Below, in pieces: positions 7,911 through 16,620 of a stretch of DNA of 35,203 bases. The notes below the pieces were generated by a model that ran no database searches, was not told where the DNA came from, and was given only the letters and a program-made list of their open reading frames with translations. Numbering within the stretch: the stretch's first letter is position 1; every line of letters begins with the position of its first letter. The translations under genes and the position numbers were made by a program. Where the stretch lies: positions 1 through 35,203 of the forward strand of contig DBXM01000054.1 of assembly GCA_002309655.1 (NCBI GenBank), given 5' to 3'. This DNA is from Mageeibacillus sp. UBA1212. GTDB taxonomy: Bacteria > Bacillota > Clostridia > UBA1212.

Positions 7911-9893
7911 TCAAATGATTCTCGTCCCGAAGCAGCAGTAGTGCGTACTGCACGTCGCCCCCTGCGAGAAAATCAGCGAATACTTTGCGTCCGCGTTGAG
8001 CCGCGTCAGTCTGAGCACGATCCTGTTCTCGCCTTTTTTCAGCTCGATTCCCGCAAAATGCGCGTTCTCGGCGTCCCACGTATCCGCGTCGTGCCTCTCT
8101 CCGACAAGTTTCCCGTTCACGAAAAACTTGAACGGGCTCGAATAGCCCAGCTGCGCGTAAACGGTCATGTCCTCAGACGCGACGAGTATCTGCGACATGT
8201 AGACCACGCAGGGCCCCTTGAACCCGAAGAAACCGTCCACCGTGAACGAATCCTCCGGAATTTCCAGCGTTCTGACTTTGTACGGCCTCGCGATAATGCC
8301 CGCTCCGCCGCTTCCGTGGAACTCCCTGCCGCCATCTGACGGCGCGAACAGCTCCTCTTCGGTAAAGATATCGGTCTGCGTGTCCCGCGCGAAATTCAGG
8401 TGGAACCTGCGCACGTTGTCGATCGACTCCGCCTCAGTCCGTGCGGGCGGCAGCACGTGCCAGTAGTTCGGAACCTTGGACAGTATCTCCTCGTTCGTCG
8501 CAGGAACAGTGCTCCAGACCGGTCCGGTCAGCCTCCAGATCTTGTTCCCGGAGACCCCGAACCTGAACCCGCACACCACGTCGCCGGTCACCCTCATAAG
8601 GATATTGTTTTTCTCGTAAATGACCCCTGCGCGATCCGCGACTCCGATCTCAAGAATTTCTTCCAATGTCTCGTGCGGCAGGATCCGCTTGTACGCGTCG
8701 CCATCCGCCCGGCCCGCTTTCAGCTCGATATTTTCCGGAAATACGAAATCCGTCATAATATCGACCGGTTCGTCCGTGTTGTTCTCGAGAATGACCTTCA
8801 CGAGGCCGTTTTTGTCCGGTCCGACCGTCGGGTCGTCTCCGTCGTATTCGACCGTGAACGTCAGCGGGTCCTTTTCCGGCCTCAGTCCGATTGCCGGCGG
8901 CGCGCCCTTAAAATCAACGTTGCTCTCGCCGGTCCCGGACAGGAACACCGCGAGCCTCGCCACGTCCTCCGCAAGGTCTGAAACCAAATCACTGCGCCTG
9001 TGCGCCTTCACGCCCAGAACATACTTTATATCCTGCCAGCCGTACTGTTCGCGAATTTTCTTCTCGCCCAAAACGATTCCGAGAAGCGCGCCGGCAGAGG
9101 CGCAGGTGCAGTCCGTGTCGAAGCCGCAGTTGAGGGCCAGCATTCCCGTCTTCAGAATGTCGCCGCCGCCGAAAATCAGCGAAGCCAGCGTGATTCCGAT
9201 GTTCTGGAGCATGTTCGTGCAGTCCGGGTGACCGTACCTGTACAGAATCTCCGTCAGCACGTCCTTAATGTTGTCCCGCTTTTCGCACTCCGCGAGCACG
9301 AATTCGACCAGTTCGCGCACCTTCGATGACCGCGGCACAGCGCAAAGTCCCATCATCAGGAGCGTCCTGATATCACTCTCAAAAAACGCGAACGACTCCA
9401 CCGCCGCGAAGTATTTCTCGGCGTACACGCTCTCGCCCTCGTGATCCAGCACGCCGTCTTTTTCAGCCAGCGCAGCCGCCTGCACCGCGTCCCCCGGACT
9501 CAGGCACGCCCAGATCTCCGACCTTATCGGGCAGCCCATTCCGCCACGGTAAAAATCGTTGCAGAACTTTCCCGACAACGGCGGATAGATGCCCTTCTCG
9601 AAGTTTTTCCGCATGATCGCGTACTCACCCGGCGAGTAGGCGCAGTTTTCGCAGAACGCCTCCAGCAGGTCGTAGGACGTGAGCGAGAGCCCCTTCTTCT
9701 CCACGACTTCCAGCCAGATCACCTGCAGATCCAGGTCGTCGTTGGGCAGCATCGTGTCGACCATTTCGGGCTTGAAAGGCATCTCCATCGGCATTTTGAC
9801 GCCCTCAAAGGGCGCCCCGAGGGTCCCGATAACGGTCTTCCCGAGGAAGCACCCCTTCACCTTGTCCAGAAAAACGTTGTAATCAACAGTCAC
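7911..9893 (-). CDS. ADP-ribosylglycohydrolase-family protein with C-terminal beta-rich domains
   Basis: I place the start at the GTG at 9893, giving 660 aa, because GGAGGTG lies just upstream on the minus strand and the coding match begins at once (VDYNVFLDKVKGCFLGK); a longer reading frame would overlap the upstream gene. Residues about 5-330 resemble the ADP-ribosylglycohydrolase fold: G-C-F-L-G-K-T at 14-20, the metal-binding NDDLD at 51-55, HEGESVYAEKYFAA near 151 and the second metal site GFDTD at 257-261. The first motif has Leu where Thr is usual. The remaining half is beta-rich, ending in a jelly-roll-like region (FKFFVNGKLVGERHDADTW) like sugar-binding modules on glycosidases. Members of this family cleave glycosidic bonds at a ribose or ribose-like sugar. 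The fusion and the transporter nearby suggest a catabolic substrate, but the exact substrate is unknown. There is no signal peptide, so it is probably cytosolic. Confidence 0.8.
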   Translation of the reverse strand: MTVDYNVFLDKVKGCFLGKTVIGTLGAPFEGVKMPMEMPFKPEMVDTMLPNDDLDLQVIWLEVVEKKGLSLTSYDLLEAFCENCAYSPGEYAIMRKNFEKGIYPPLSGKFCNDFYRGGMGCPIRSEIWACLSPGDAVQAAALAEKDGVLDHEGESVYAEKYFAAVESFAFFESDIRTLLMMGLCAVPRSSKVRELVEFVLAECEKRDNIKDVLTEILYRYGHPDCTNMLQNIGITLASLIFGGGDILKTGMLALNCGFDTDCTCASAGALLGIVLGEKKIREQYGWQDIKYVLGVKAHRRSDLVSDLAEDVARLAVFLSGTGESNVDFKGAPPAIGLRPEKDPLTFTVEYDGDDPTVGPDKNGLVKVILENNTDEPVDIMTDFVFPENIELKAGRADGDAYKRILPHETLEEILEIGVADRAGVIYEKNNILMRVTGDVVCGFRFGVSGNKIWRLTGPVWSTVPATNEEILSKVPNYWHVLPPARTEAESIDNVRRFHLNFARDTQTDIFTEEELFAPSDGGREFHGSGGAGIIARPYKVRTLEIPEDSFTVDGFFGFKGPCVVYMSQILVASEDMTVYAQLGYSSPFKFFVNGKLVGERHDADTWDAENAHFAGIELKKGENRIVLRLTRLNADAKYSLIFSQGATCSTHYCCFGTRII

Positions 9894-9921
9894 GGCACAC
9901 CTCCGTAAGCGTTCCAAACCG

Positions 9922-11166
9922 TCAGTAGCACGGCGCCCCGTCGGGAATCCTCCCGCTCCTGCGCCTCTCTGTAATTCCCTTGTTTTCGGCAAAATCTTTC
10001 TCTTCGCGGAACCGCTCCCTGATCTTTTCAACGGAGCCGCAGGTCATGATGTAGCTGTACTCCACCGGCCTGAAAGACTCAAGCAGAATCGAATTCAGCG
10101 GCGCCACGTAGTTGGTCGCGCTGTCGTCGGGGTCCTTCGAGCTGTTGTACATGTGCCGTCCCGCCCTGAACAGGTCGATTCCCGGCACGAAAAGTCCGAT
10201 ACCGTAGTTGTCCTTCGAGCTGACCCAGGCGCACCACGTCTCGGTGTTCGACTCGCGAATTTTAAAAGTGCACGCCTCCACGTATTCGGGAAGCCCCCAG
10301 AAGTTCAGGTCGTCGCGCACCGTGAGCGGGCCGTTCGTCCATGAATCCGTGCCGTCGTACCACGTAAAGCGGTCGAGGTAGCTGACTGTGTAAAACGCGG
10401 GAAGCTCCTGATGCCTGCAGCCGTGTTTCCAGCCGGAAAAATCGACGAACCTGTTGTCGACCCTGATGACGTCGCCCTTCAGCGAGTAGACGTTCTCCAT
10501 GTAGCTCGGCGTGTCGTACCCGATTTTTCCCCAGTCCTTGGGCCGCGACTTCACGTACACGCGGTCTTTCTTCACGTCGATGTCCACGAGCCGTGAATGC
10601 ATCCCTCCGCGGTCGCCGCCCTGCACCGGGTTGTACACCCAGTCGTGCCCCATGAACGTCCCGTACTTAAAGTCCGGGTTCTCCGGCGTCTCCCCCGTCC
10701 CGTAATAGGACTGCTGGATCAGCCTGCCCGTGTCGCACTGGTTTATCAGGTTTCCGAGGCCGGGAACGGGACACTTGAAGTCCTCGATATAGTTGATGCC
10801 GCCGCCCCAGATGAGCCTGATTCCGACCTTCACAAATTCGTTCTCGAGGAAGTAGGTGTCGTCCGCGAACACCTCGATGGTTTTGAGGTCGATTTCATGA
10901 ATGACAAGTTCGCCTTCAAAATCCTCTCCTCCGAAACCCGGCTTTTTCGCATCCAGCCTCTCAAGCCCCTCCTTGTGCGCCCCTTCGGTGTAGCCCGGAA
11001 CCAGACATCTGAAAGTCATATTTTTCCCTTCTTCAAGGAAAAAAACATCCTTTTCGCCGTCCGTGTACACAACATCGATTTTAACGGGTCCCGAGGCGTC
11101 GTACCTTATCTCGGTCAGGTTGAATCCGCCCTCCGCGGAAACCGCTTTGTTCAAAACGTCAGCCAT
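9922..11166 (-). CDS. Conserved-looking protein of unknown function, possible carbohydrate-active beta-sandwich
   Basis: I do not recognise this 414-aa protein with certainty. It lacks a signal peptide and membrane segments, so it should be cytosolic. It is rich in aromatic residues, Gly and beta-forming stretches, with features such as IWGGGINYIEDF, GLGNLINQCDTGRLIQQSYYG (about 147-167) and FVDFSGWKHGCRHQELPAFY, the kind of Trp/Tyr/His-rich surface seen in carbohydrate-processing beta-sandwich or epimerase-like proteins. It is encoded 28 bp before the ADP-ribosylglycohydrolase-like gene and 18 bp after the phosphodiesterase gene, behind a GGAGGG ribosome binding site. This suggests it works on the same substrate, perhaps a sugar or nucleoside derivative. 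That role is inference from context only. Confidence 0.7.
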   Translation of the reverse strand: MADVLNKAVSAEGGFNLTEIRYDASGPVKIDVVYTDGEKDVFFLEEGKNMTFRCLVPGYTEGAHKEGLERLDAKKPGFGGEDFEGELVIHEIDLKTIEVFADDTYFLENEFVKVGIRLIWGGGINYIEDFKCPVPGLGNLINQCDTGRLIQQSYYGTGETPENPDFKYGTFMGHDWVYNPVQGGDRGGMHSRLVDIDVKKDRVYVKSRPKDWGKIGYDTPSYMENVYSLKGDVIRVDNRFVDFSGWKHGCRHQELPAFYTVSYLDRFTWYDGTDSWTNGPLTVRDDLNFWGLPEYVEACTFKIRESNTETWCAWVSSKDNYGIGLFVPGIDLFRAGRHMYNSSKDPDDSATNYVAPLNSILLESFRPVEYSYIMTCGSVEKIRERFREEKDFAENKGITERRRSGRIPDGAPCY

Positions 11167-11184
11167 AAATTCTGCCCTCCGTCT

Positions 11185-12063
11185 TCACTTTTTGCCGTCA
11201 TTCACATCTCTGGGTTGGCAGCCGGGTTGGCCGGTTTTCAGCGCCTCCAGCGCCTCCGCGGGCTCCATGTTCTCGAAAATGAACGTTCTGAAATGCTTCC
11301 TGTGGGTCCTGATCTCATCCGGAGACCTGAAAGTCCAGCCCACCGGGAACGCCCCCAAAAGCTTCGTGAGCCGCCGCGAAAAATACCTCTCGTGGGTGTG
11401 GTCGAACGACACGAAGTCAGGCCTTGCGACCACGTTCCCCACCAGCGTCGGCAGGAGGCACACCGGGAATTTCGACCCCTTCACCACCGTTGCCAGCTGG
11501 CCCCGCATGATTTCCGGCCTGTTTTTCCTGTACCACGCCACGATCTTCGGGTAGAACGACTGGATCATATACTTCCCGGCGTAGCCCGCGAAAATCTTTT
11601 CCGCCGCCTCGCAAAGCGCCGCCTCGTTGCCGCCCGAAACCTTAAACTCGACCAGCAGCGGAACACGGCCGTTCACGACCTCCAGGCACTCATCCAGCGT
11701 CGGAATTCTCTCCCCGGTTCCGGCCAGGGTCAGCTCCTTCAGCTCGCTTAGCGTCTTCTCCTCGGGCTTTCCCGCGACGCCGCACATTCTGTCCAGGGTG
11801 TCGTCGTGAAAAACCACCACCCTGCCGTCCTTCGTGAGGTGAATGTCGTTCTCGATCGCAAGACCCTCCTCCGCGGCTCTTTTAAACGCCGGAAGGGAGT
11901 TCTCGGGCTCGCCCTCTCTTAAGTCGTGAAGGCCCCTGTGCGCTATCAGCCTGCCGTCCAGCACGTTCTCCCTGTCGGGGTGCCTTCTCACGGCCGGCCA
12001 CACGAGAAACAGGAACGCCCCCGCGAGGACCGCTATTCCCAAAAGCGTAAACAATACCGGCAT
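11185..12063 (-). CDS. Membrane-anchored glycerophosphodiester phosphodiesterase
   Basis: GDPD enzymes hydrolyse glycerophosphodiesters to glycerol-3-phosphate and an alcohol. The 292-aa protein has an N-terminal hydrophobic segment (about residues 3-22) that probably anchors it with the catalytic domain outside. The catalytic signature is complete: LIAHRG (His42, Arg43), PENS (Glu54-Asn55), the metal ligands in IENDIH (Glu71, Asp73) and VVVFHDDTLDR (His86). Later PTLDECLE and LVEFK (metal-binding Glu) are also present. A GAGGT site precedes the ATG. It sits in a run of closely spaced genes with a sugar-type transporter upstream, so it may release glycerol phosphate from lipids or teichoic acids, though the substrate cannot be read from sequence. 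Confidence 0.9.
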   Translation of the reverse strand: MPVLFTLLGIAVLAGAFLFLVWPAVRRHPDRENVLDGRLIAHRGLHDLREGEPENSLPAFKRAAEEGLAIENDIHLTKDGRVVVFHDDTLDRMCGVAGKPEEKTLSELKELTLAGTGERIPTLDECLEVVNGRVPLLVEFKVSGGNEAALCEAAEKIFAGYAGKYMIQSFYPKIVAWYRKNRPEIMRGQLATVVKGSKFPVCLLPTLVGNVVARPDFVSFDHTHERYFSRRLTKLLGAFPVGWTFRSPDEIRTHRKHFRTFIFENMEPAEALEALKTGQPGCQPRDVNDGKK

Positions 12064-12090
12064 AGCTCGTTACCTCTTCCCGGTTCCGGA

Positions 12091-13731
12091 TCAGTCGTCC
12101 ACGTCGAAGTTCTCGATCAGAGACTTTTTCTTCATCGGCTTGTGGTCGCCGTGCTTCACGAAGAGCATCGTCACGAACGCCAGCGCCACGAACACGGTCG
12201 CGTACGGGAACAGGGTCGTAAACCTTATGTCGAGGAAAATTCCGCTAAGAATAGGCGTAATCACCTGCGCTGCCATGCTCGCCGTGTAGTAGTAGCCCGT
12301 GTACTTGCCCACGGTATTGCCCGCGGCCATCTCCACCACCATCGGGAAGGAGTTCACGTTGATCGTCGCCCACGCGATGCCCGCCAACGCGAACAGTATG
12401 TTCATGAACCACACCGGACTTCCCGCCCGCAGGAACGCCGCGGCGCCGAAAGCAACTCCCAGCATCACAACGCCGGCGAGTATCGTCTTTTTGCGGCCCA
12501 CCTTCGTGGAGATGATTCCGATCGGAATGTACGACAGGATCGCGGCCGCCTGCGCGATTATCAGCGTCATGTTGTAGTCCATATCCAGAACGCTTGTAGC
12601 GTAAACCGAATACTTACTGGTAACCGCGTTGTAGCCCATGTACCAGAGCGCCACGCTGAGAAGCAGGAAAATAAGCGAACGCAGCTCCGCCTTCGAGAGC
12701 TTCCCTGTCTGTTCCGCGGCCTTCGCGACCTCTTCCGAAGCCGTAGCGCCGTCTTCCTTCTTTTTCTCCGCTTCCTCGATCTCCTCCAGTCTCTGCGCGT
12801 CCAGCGCCCACGCGGGCTCCTTGACCGTAAGCCTGAACACTATCAGCGCAATAATCATAATGCCCGCCACTGTGGCGAAGAAGGGAATGTAGTTCATGAG
12901 GGCGTTCTTCGCGCTGCTCGTCTTGAATATCATTCCCAGCACCAGCACCGTGATTCCGCCGAACGAACCCATCAGATTAATAATTGCGTTGGCCTTGGAG
13001 CGGAGCGGTTTCGGCGTGACGTCCGGCATCAGCGCCACCGCGGGAGAGCGGAAAATGCCCATCGACACCAGCGTTCCGAGAAGCAGCACCACAAAGAATA
13101 TAAGGGTCAGCGGTGATTTTGCCGTCTGCTGCCAAGCGTAGGCGTTACGCGCGGGAACCACGTAGTCGGTGTAGTCGTCGGAAAGCGTTGTTGTCTCCGC
13201 ACCGTTCTCGTCCGTCTTGTACATTTTGATCGCCATGAAGTCGCTCTTCTCGGGGTAGATCTCCTGAAGCGGAAGCTTCTTGGCCTCGGCGAACAAATGC
13301 TTCAGCGCCTCCGCCAGAGTCTTGCCGTCGCTCGCCTTCTCCTTCACGGAGACCTCGGGGTTGGCGTCGTAAATGACCGAAAGCGAGCTCTCGTACTTGT
13401 CAGGCGTCACGTTTTCAACCTTGGTGAGCTGGCGTGCGTCGACCACCGACAGCCCCACGAACAGCACCGCGGCGAGAATCGTACCGATCATAATGAACGG
13501 CGTTCTGCGTCCCGATTTGGTTTTGACCTTGTCGCTGAGCGAACCGAACAGCGGCAGCAGGAACAGCGCCAGAATGTTGTCCAGCGCCATGATCACGCCC
13601 GACCAGGTCTGCGACATACCGAATTTGTTTGTCAGAATCAGCGGAATCGTGTTGTCGTACGCCTGCCAGAACAGACATATAAGGAAGAATGCGAATCCCA
13701 CCAAAATCGTGCGTTTGTAATTCAGCTTCAT
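12091..13731 (-). CDS. MFS transporter, GPH/SLC45-like sugar symporter
   Basis: This is a 546-aa integral membrane protein with about 12 hydrophobic segments. The first half has the cytoplasmic-loop signature GSLSDKVKTKSGRRTPFIM typical of glycoside-pentoside-hexuronide or sucrose-type (SLC45-like) carriers, and the second half the matching loop KVGRKKT. It probably imports a sugar or glycoside with a cation. A hydrophilic insertion of about 100 residues (about 85-190) separates early membrane segments and should face outside. The middle loop is charged and Glu/Ala-rich (EEIEEAEKKKEDG). A CGGAGG ribosome binding site supports the start. It is followed after 27 bp by the phosphodiesterase gene. 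Confidence 0.88.
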   Translation of the reverse strand: MKLNYKRTILVGFAFFLICLFWQAYDNTIPLILTNKFGMSQTWSGVIMALDNILALFLLPLFGSLSDKVKTKSGRRTPFIMIGTILAAVLFVGLSVVDARQLTKVENVTPDKYESSLSVIYDANPEVSVKEKASDGKTLAEALKHLFAEAKKLPLQEIYPEKSDFMAIKMYKTDENGAETTTLSDDYTDYVVPARNAYAWQQTAKSPLTLIFFVVLLLGTLVSMGIFRSPAVALMPDVTPKPLRSKANAIINLMGSFGGITVLVLGMIFKTSSAKNALMNYIPFFATVAGIMIIALIVFRLTVKEPAWALDAQRLEEIEEAEKKKEDGATASEEVAKAAEQTGKLSKAELRSLIFLLLSVALWYMGYNAVTSKYSVYATSVLDMDYNMTLIIAQAAAILSYIPIGIISTKVGRKKTILAGVVMLGVAFGAAAFLRAGSPVWFMNILFALAGIAWATINVNSFPMVVEMAAGNTVGKYTGYYYTASMAAQVITPILSGIFLDIRFTTLFPYATVFVALAFVTMLFVKHGDHKPMKKKSLIENFDVDD

Positions 13732-13800
13732 TTTTTGCCTCCGAATAGGTAAAATCTATCTCCTGCGGACCCTTCTTGAGCGATCCGCCCCGCTCCGTTT

Positions 13801-14187
13801 TTAAAACGCGTTTTCCAGTATTTCCACACGCAACGTCTCCGGAGTCCCCGCCGTGTCGCGGTACACTTCGGCCACGTCGAATCTCACGTCCGCGCCTTTC
13901 AGTTCGGAATGTTCCTGCAGATAGCACTCCGCCAGGAACCTTATCCTGATCTGTTTTTTCGGCCCGACGGCCTCGCAGGGTCTGCCGTACCCGCCTCTGC
14001 TCCTGGTCTTCACCTCGCAGAAGCACACGGTTTTCACGTCCCCGTCACGCTTGACAAGAACGAGGTCTAACTCGCCGTACCTGCCCAGGTGGCGGTTCCT
14101 GTCAAGAACCCTCCAGCCGCGCCTCACATATTCCTCCGCCGCCGCGCGCTCACCGAGCGACCCCTCGGCACGCCTGTTCACATTCAC
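13801..14187 (-). CDS. yraN: UPF0102 (YraN) family nuclease-like protein
   Basis: This 128-aa protein resembles the PD-(D/E)XK nuclease fold. The family core is visible as GERAAAEEYVRRGWRVLDRN near the N-terminus, GELDLVLVK (catalytic Asp in ELD) at about residues 38-46 and CEVKTR (catalytic Glu-x-Lys) at about 57-62. The family is widespread, commonly sits next to rnhB and has a poorly defined role, thought to involve Holliday-junction or other DNA metabolism. The start is a GTG at 14187 with GAGGTG a little upstream. It begins 12 bp after rnhB. Confidence 0.93.
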   Translation of the reverse strand: MNVNRRAEGSLGERAAAEEYVRRGWRVLDRNRHLGRYGELDLVLVKRDGDVKTVCFCEVKTRSRGGYGRPCEAVGPKKQIRIRFLAECYLQEHSELKGADVRFDVAEVYRDTAGTPETLRVEILENAF

Positions 14188-14199
14188 CGCCGCGGCACC

Positions 14200-14832
14200 T
14201 CAGTGCATTTTTTTAAGGAACGTCATGCGGTGAATCTCACTCGGCCCCAGCTCGCGTATCGCGTCGTAGTGCGCCTTCGTTCCGTACCCCTTGTGCGCCG
14301 CGAAGCCGTACCCGGGATATTTTTCGTCCATTTCGACCATAATTCTGTCCCTGGTGACCTTCGCGAGAATGGAAGCGGCGGCAATGGACACCGACAGCGC
14401 GTCCCCGTGGGTGATTGAAATCTGTTCGACCCCCGGCGGAAGACCGGTGACGTGAACGTGGTCCACAAGAATGTGTCTCGGCATTCCTCCGAGTTTCCGC
14501 GCAGCGTTTTCCGCGGCCTCCTTCATCGCCTCCAGCGTCGCCTTCAGGATGTTGATCTCGTCGATCCGTTTGTTGTCGCGAATGCCGATTCCGTAAGCGA
14601 TGCACGACTCAATGACGTCGTCAAAAAGGCTGTCCCTCTGTTTCGCGGACAGTTTTTTCGAGTCGTTCGCATCGGGAAAAGGCTTCGACAGGTCGAAAAC
14701 CGCGCACGCCGCCACCACCGGTCCCGCCAGCGGACCCCTGCCCGCCTCGTCGATTCCGGCGACCGCCTTCGCTCCTTTTTCTTTGAGCATATTCTCAAAC
14801 TTAAGCATTTCCGCGTGCGAGAGTTCTTTCAT
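14200..14832 (-). CDS. rnhB: Ribonuclease HII
   Basis: RNase HII cuts the RNA strand of RNA-DNA hybrids and initiates removal of single ribonucleotides from DNA. The 210-aa protein carries the family's four acidic catalytic residues: Asp28 and Glu29 in GIDEAGRGPLAGPVV, Asp124 in LVDHV and Asp144 in HGDALSVSIAAASILAKV. The DSKKLS motif is also present. Length is typical. Its start codon overlaps the rbgA stop by 4 bp (ATGA), implying translational coupling, and GGAGG lies inside the end of rbgA. The rbgA-rnhB pairing matches Bacillus. Confidence 0.97.
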   Translation of the reverse strand: MKELSHAEMLKFENMLKEKGAKAVAGIDEAGRGPLAGPVVAACAVFDLSKPFPDANDSKKLSAKQRDSLFDDVIESCIAYGIGIRDNKRIDEINILKATLEAMKEAAENAARKLGGMPRHILVDHVHVTGLPPGVEQISITHGDALSVSIAAASILAKVTRDRIMVEMDEKYPGYGFAAHKGYGTKAHYDAIRELGPSEIHRMTFLKKMH

Positions 14833-15845
14833 TTCTTCCTCCGGCTTTTGTACGCCGCTTTTCTGGCGGCCTTCCTGCGCTCCTTTTCCTGCTCGTTCCC
14901 GGCGTTCTCCCTGAGGATCCGCTCCTCTTCTTCAACGACCCCGGCCATGTCCAGGCTGATTTTTCCTATCTTTCCGGCCCTGAACTCGTCAAGCACCGTC
15001 GCCGCGGCCCTGTTGAGGTCGACTTCGCCGCCCTTTATAAGGCAGCCGCGGCTCCTTCCGCACATCTCAAGCAGCGCCAGCCCGCGCCTCAGCCGCTCGT
15101 TCCCGATAATGCTCTCGGTAACGTAATCCGGCTCCTCTGCGTTCTCCTCAGCCTCTCCGGCCTTGATTCCGTACCTCGCCTCGAGCGCCCCCTGGTAGTT
15201 GTCCTCGATGAACGTCAGCAGGAACGCGCAGAGCTCGCCTGCGTCGACGACCTCGTCTTTCACCGCTCCGCTCGCCGCAAGTCTCAGCGCCGCCATCTGG
15301 TTCTCCATGCGCGGCCACAAAAGGCCCGGCGTGTCCAGAAGGTACATCTCGTCGCCCATTTTCAGCCACTGCTTCTCGCGCGTGACCCCCGGTTTGTCGC
15401 CGGTCACCGCTATCGACCTGCCTGCGACGCGGTTCACGAACGAAGACTTTCCGACGTTCGGAATCCCGACCACCATCGCGTAAACTGTCGTCAGAATTCT
15501 GCCCTTCTCCCGGCTTTTGGCAATCTTTTCCTCCATCGCCTGGCGCACCGCGTTCACGACTTTTTTGACTCCGTCGCCGCTCCTCGCGTCCGTAAAGACG
15601 ACCGTGAAGCCTTTTTCGCGGTAGAAGTTCTGCCAATAGGCGTTCATCGCAGGGTCCGCGAGATCCGCCTTGTTGAAGACGAGCACGCGCGGTTTTTTGC
15701 CTATAATACGGTCAATTTCCGGGTTTCTGCTGCTGAACGGAAGGCGCGCGTCGCAGAGTTCGATCACAATATTAACGCTTTTCAGGTTCTCCTCCAGAGT
15801 GCGTCTGGCCTTCGCCATATGCCCCGGGTACCATTGTACTGTCAT
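14829..15845 (-). CDS. rbgA: Ribosome biogenesis GTPase RbgA (YlqF)
   Basis: RbgA is a circularly permuted GTPase needed for late assembly of the 50S subunit. In the 338-aa protein the G motifs occur in permuted order: NKAD (G4, 58-61), then GIPNVGKSS (G1, 127-135), the G2 Thr in PGVT (near 155) and DTPGLLWP (G3, 171-178). The N-terminus WYPGHMAKARR is diagnostic. The C-terminal domain is followed by a basic tail (ERRKAARKAAYKSRRKK), likely rRNA-binding. It overlaps both the upstream DUF2284 gene and downstream rnhB by 4 bp, so all three are probably translated from one message. Confidence 0.97.
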   Translation of the reverse strand: MTVQWYPGHMAKARRTLEENLKSVNIVIELCDARLPFSSRNPEIDRIIGKKPRVLVFNKADLADPAMNAYWQNFYREKGFTVVFTDARSGDGVKKVVNAVRQAMEEKIAKSREKGRILTTVYAMVVGIPNVGKSSFVNRVAGRSIAVTGDKPGVTREKQWLKMGDEMYLLDTPGLLWPRMENQMAALRLAASGAVKDEVVDAGELCAFLLTFIEDNYQGALEARYGIKAGEAEENAEEPDYVTESIIGNERLRRGLALLEMCGRSRGCLIKGGEVDLNRAAATVLDEFRAGKIGKISLDMAGVVEEEERILRENAGNEQEKERRKAARKAAYKSRRKK

Positions 15846-16465
15846 ACCGAAACCTCCCCCGCGCGTCCGTCCTCCGTGGCCTCTCCGCCGGACGGATCAG
15901 CCTCTCTTTCTCCGTAAAAAACCGCCCCGAAATAGCTCACGCTGTACGCGCCTTTTCTGTACGGAATCCCCGCCTCGCGCGCTAAATCGTTGACGAATAT
16001 CCCGTATCCCTCCAGTGAGCCGAGAAGCGTTTCCGGGAACCTGCACGGTGCGTCGGGATAAGTGCAGGATTTGCACCTGCCGCACCCCTCCACCGACAGC
16101 ATCAGGAAATCGCCCTCCAGCCTGTCGCGCAGCTCTTTGGAAGCGGCGGAAAAGTGTGCGTGGCCGTCCATCATCCCCTCGAAATCGAAACTGTCCTCAA
16201 GCTCGTACGACGTTGAAAAAACGAACGCTTTCGCGTATCTTTTGCACCTTGCGACGCACTCCTCAAACGTCCCGATCCCGGGCGGGCAAGCCCAGCTCGT
16301 ACCGTACCTGCCGCACCTGTTCTCAGCGCACATTTCCCTTACTTTAGGCGAAAAATGCACTTTGTCAACCGGTATCTCCGCGAAGCTCTCAAAGCCCAGT
16401 TCGCGCATCGTGTCCTCGTCAATATTCAGAAACAGATACTCTTCAGCCCCTGCATCTCCCGTCAT
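15842..16465 (-). CDS. DUF2284 cysteine-rich metal-binding protein
   Basis: This 207-aa protein matches the DUF2284 pattern: many cysteines in two clusters, CAENRCGRYGTSWACPPG (about residues 49-66) and GCGRCKSCTYPDAPCRFPE (about 132-150), followed by GIFVNDLAREAGIPY and VSYFGAVFYG. The cysteine spacing suggests an iron-sulfur or other metal centre. The biochemical function is not established for the family. It is the first gene of the long minus-strand operon, preceded by AAAGGAG and a well-formed promoter. Its 4-bp overlap with rbgA is unusual for a family not linked to ribosomes. Confidence 0.9.
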   Translation of the reverse strand: MTGDAGAEEYLFLNIDEDTMRELGFESFAEIPVDKVHFSPKVREMCAENRCGRYGTSWACPPGIGTFEECVARCKRYAKAFVFSTSYELEDSFDFEGMMDGHAHFSAASKELRDRLEGDFLMLSVEGCGRCKSCTYPDAPCRFPETLLGSLEGYGIFVNDLAREAGIPYRKGAYSVSYFGAVFYGEREADPSGGEATEDGRAGEVSV

Positions 16466-16548
16466 TTTGCGTCTCCTTTCAGCGTTCCCCGGCGTTCAAT
16501 TCCGCGGCCCCGTGTTCTCTTCAATCGGCAGTTAACTTTTCCTCGTAC

Positions 16549-16577
16549 ATTTTACCATCAGCCCGGCGTTTTGTAAA
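16549..16577 (-). promoter_or_regulatory. Sigma-A promoter of the DUF2284-rbgA-rnhB operon
   Basis: On the minus strand TTTACA (16572-16577) and TAAAAT (16549-16554), each one base from consensus, are spaced by 17 bp. The promoter lies about 85 bp upstream of the DUF2284 start. The rest of the gap between 16466 and 16783 holds a tandem repeat and a GC-rich hairpin, and no credible gene. Confidence 0.7.
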
Positions 16578-16620
16578 TCGAAAAAATATTTCCCGGCCGG
16601 TGGAAAATATTTTTCTACGG

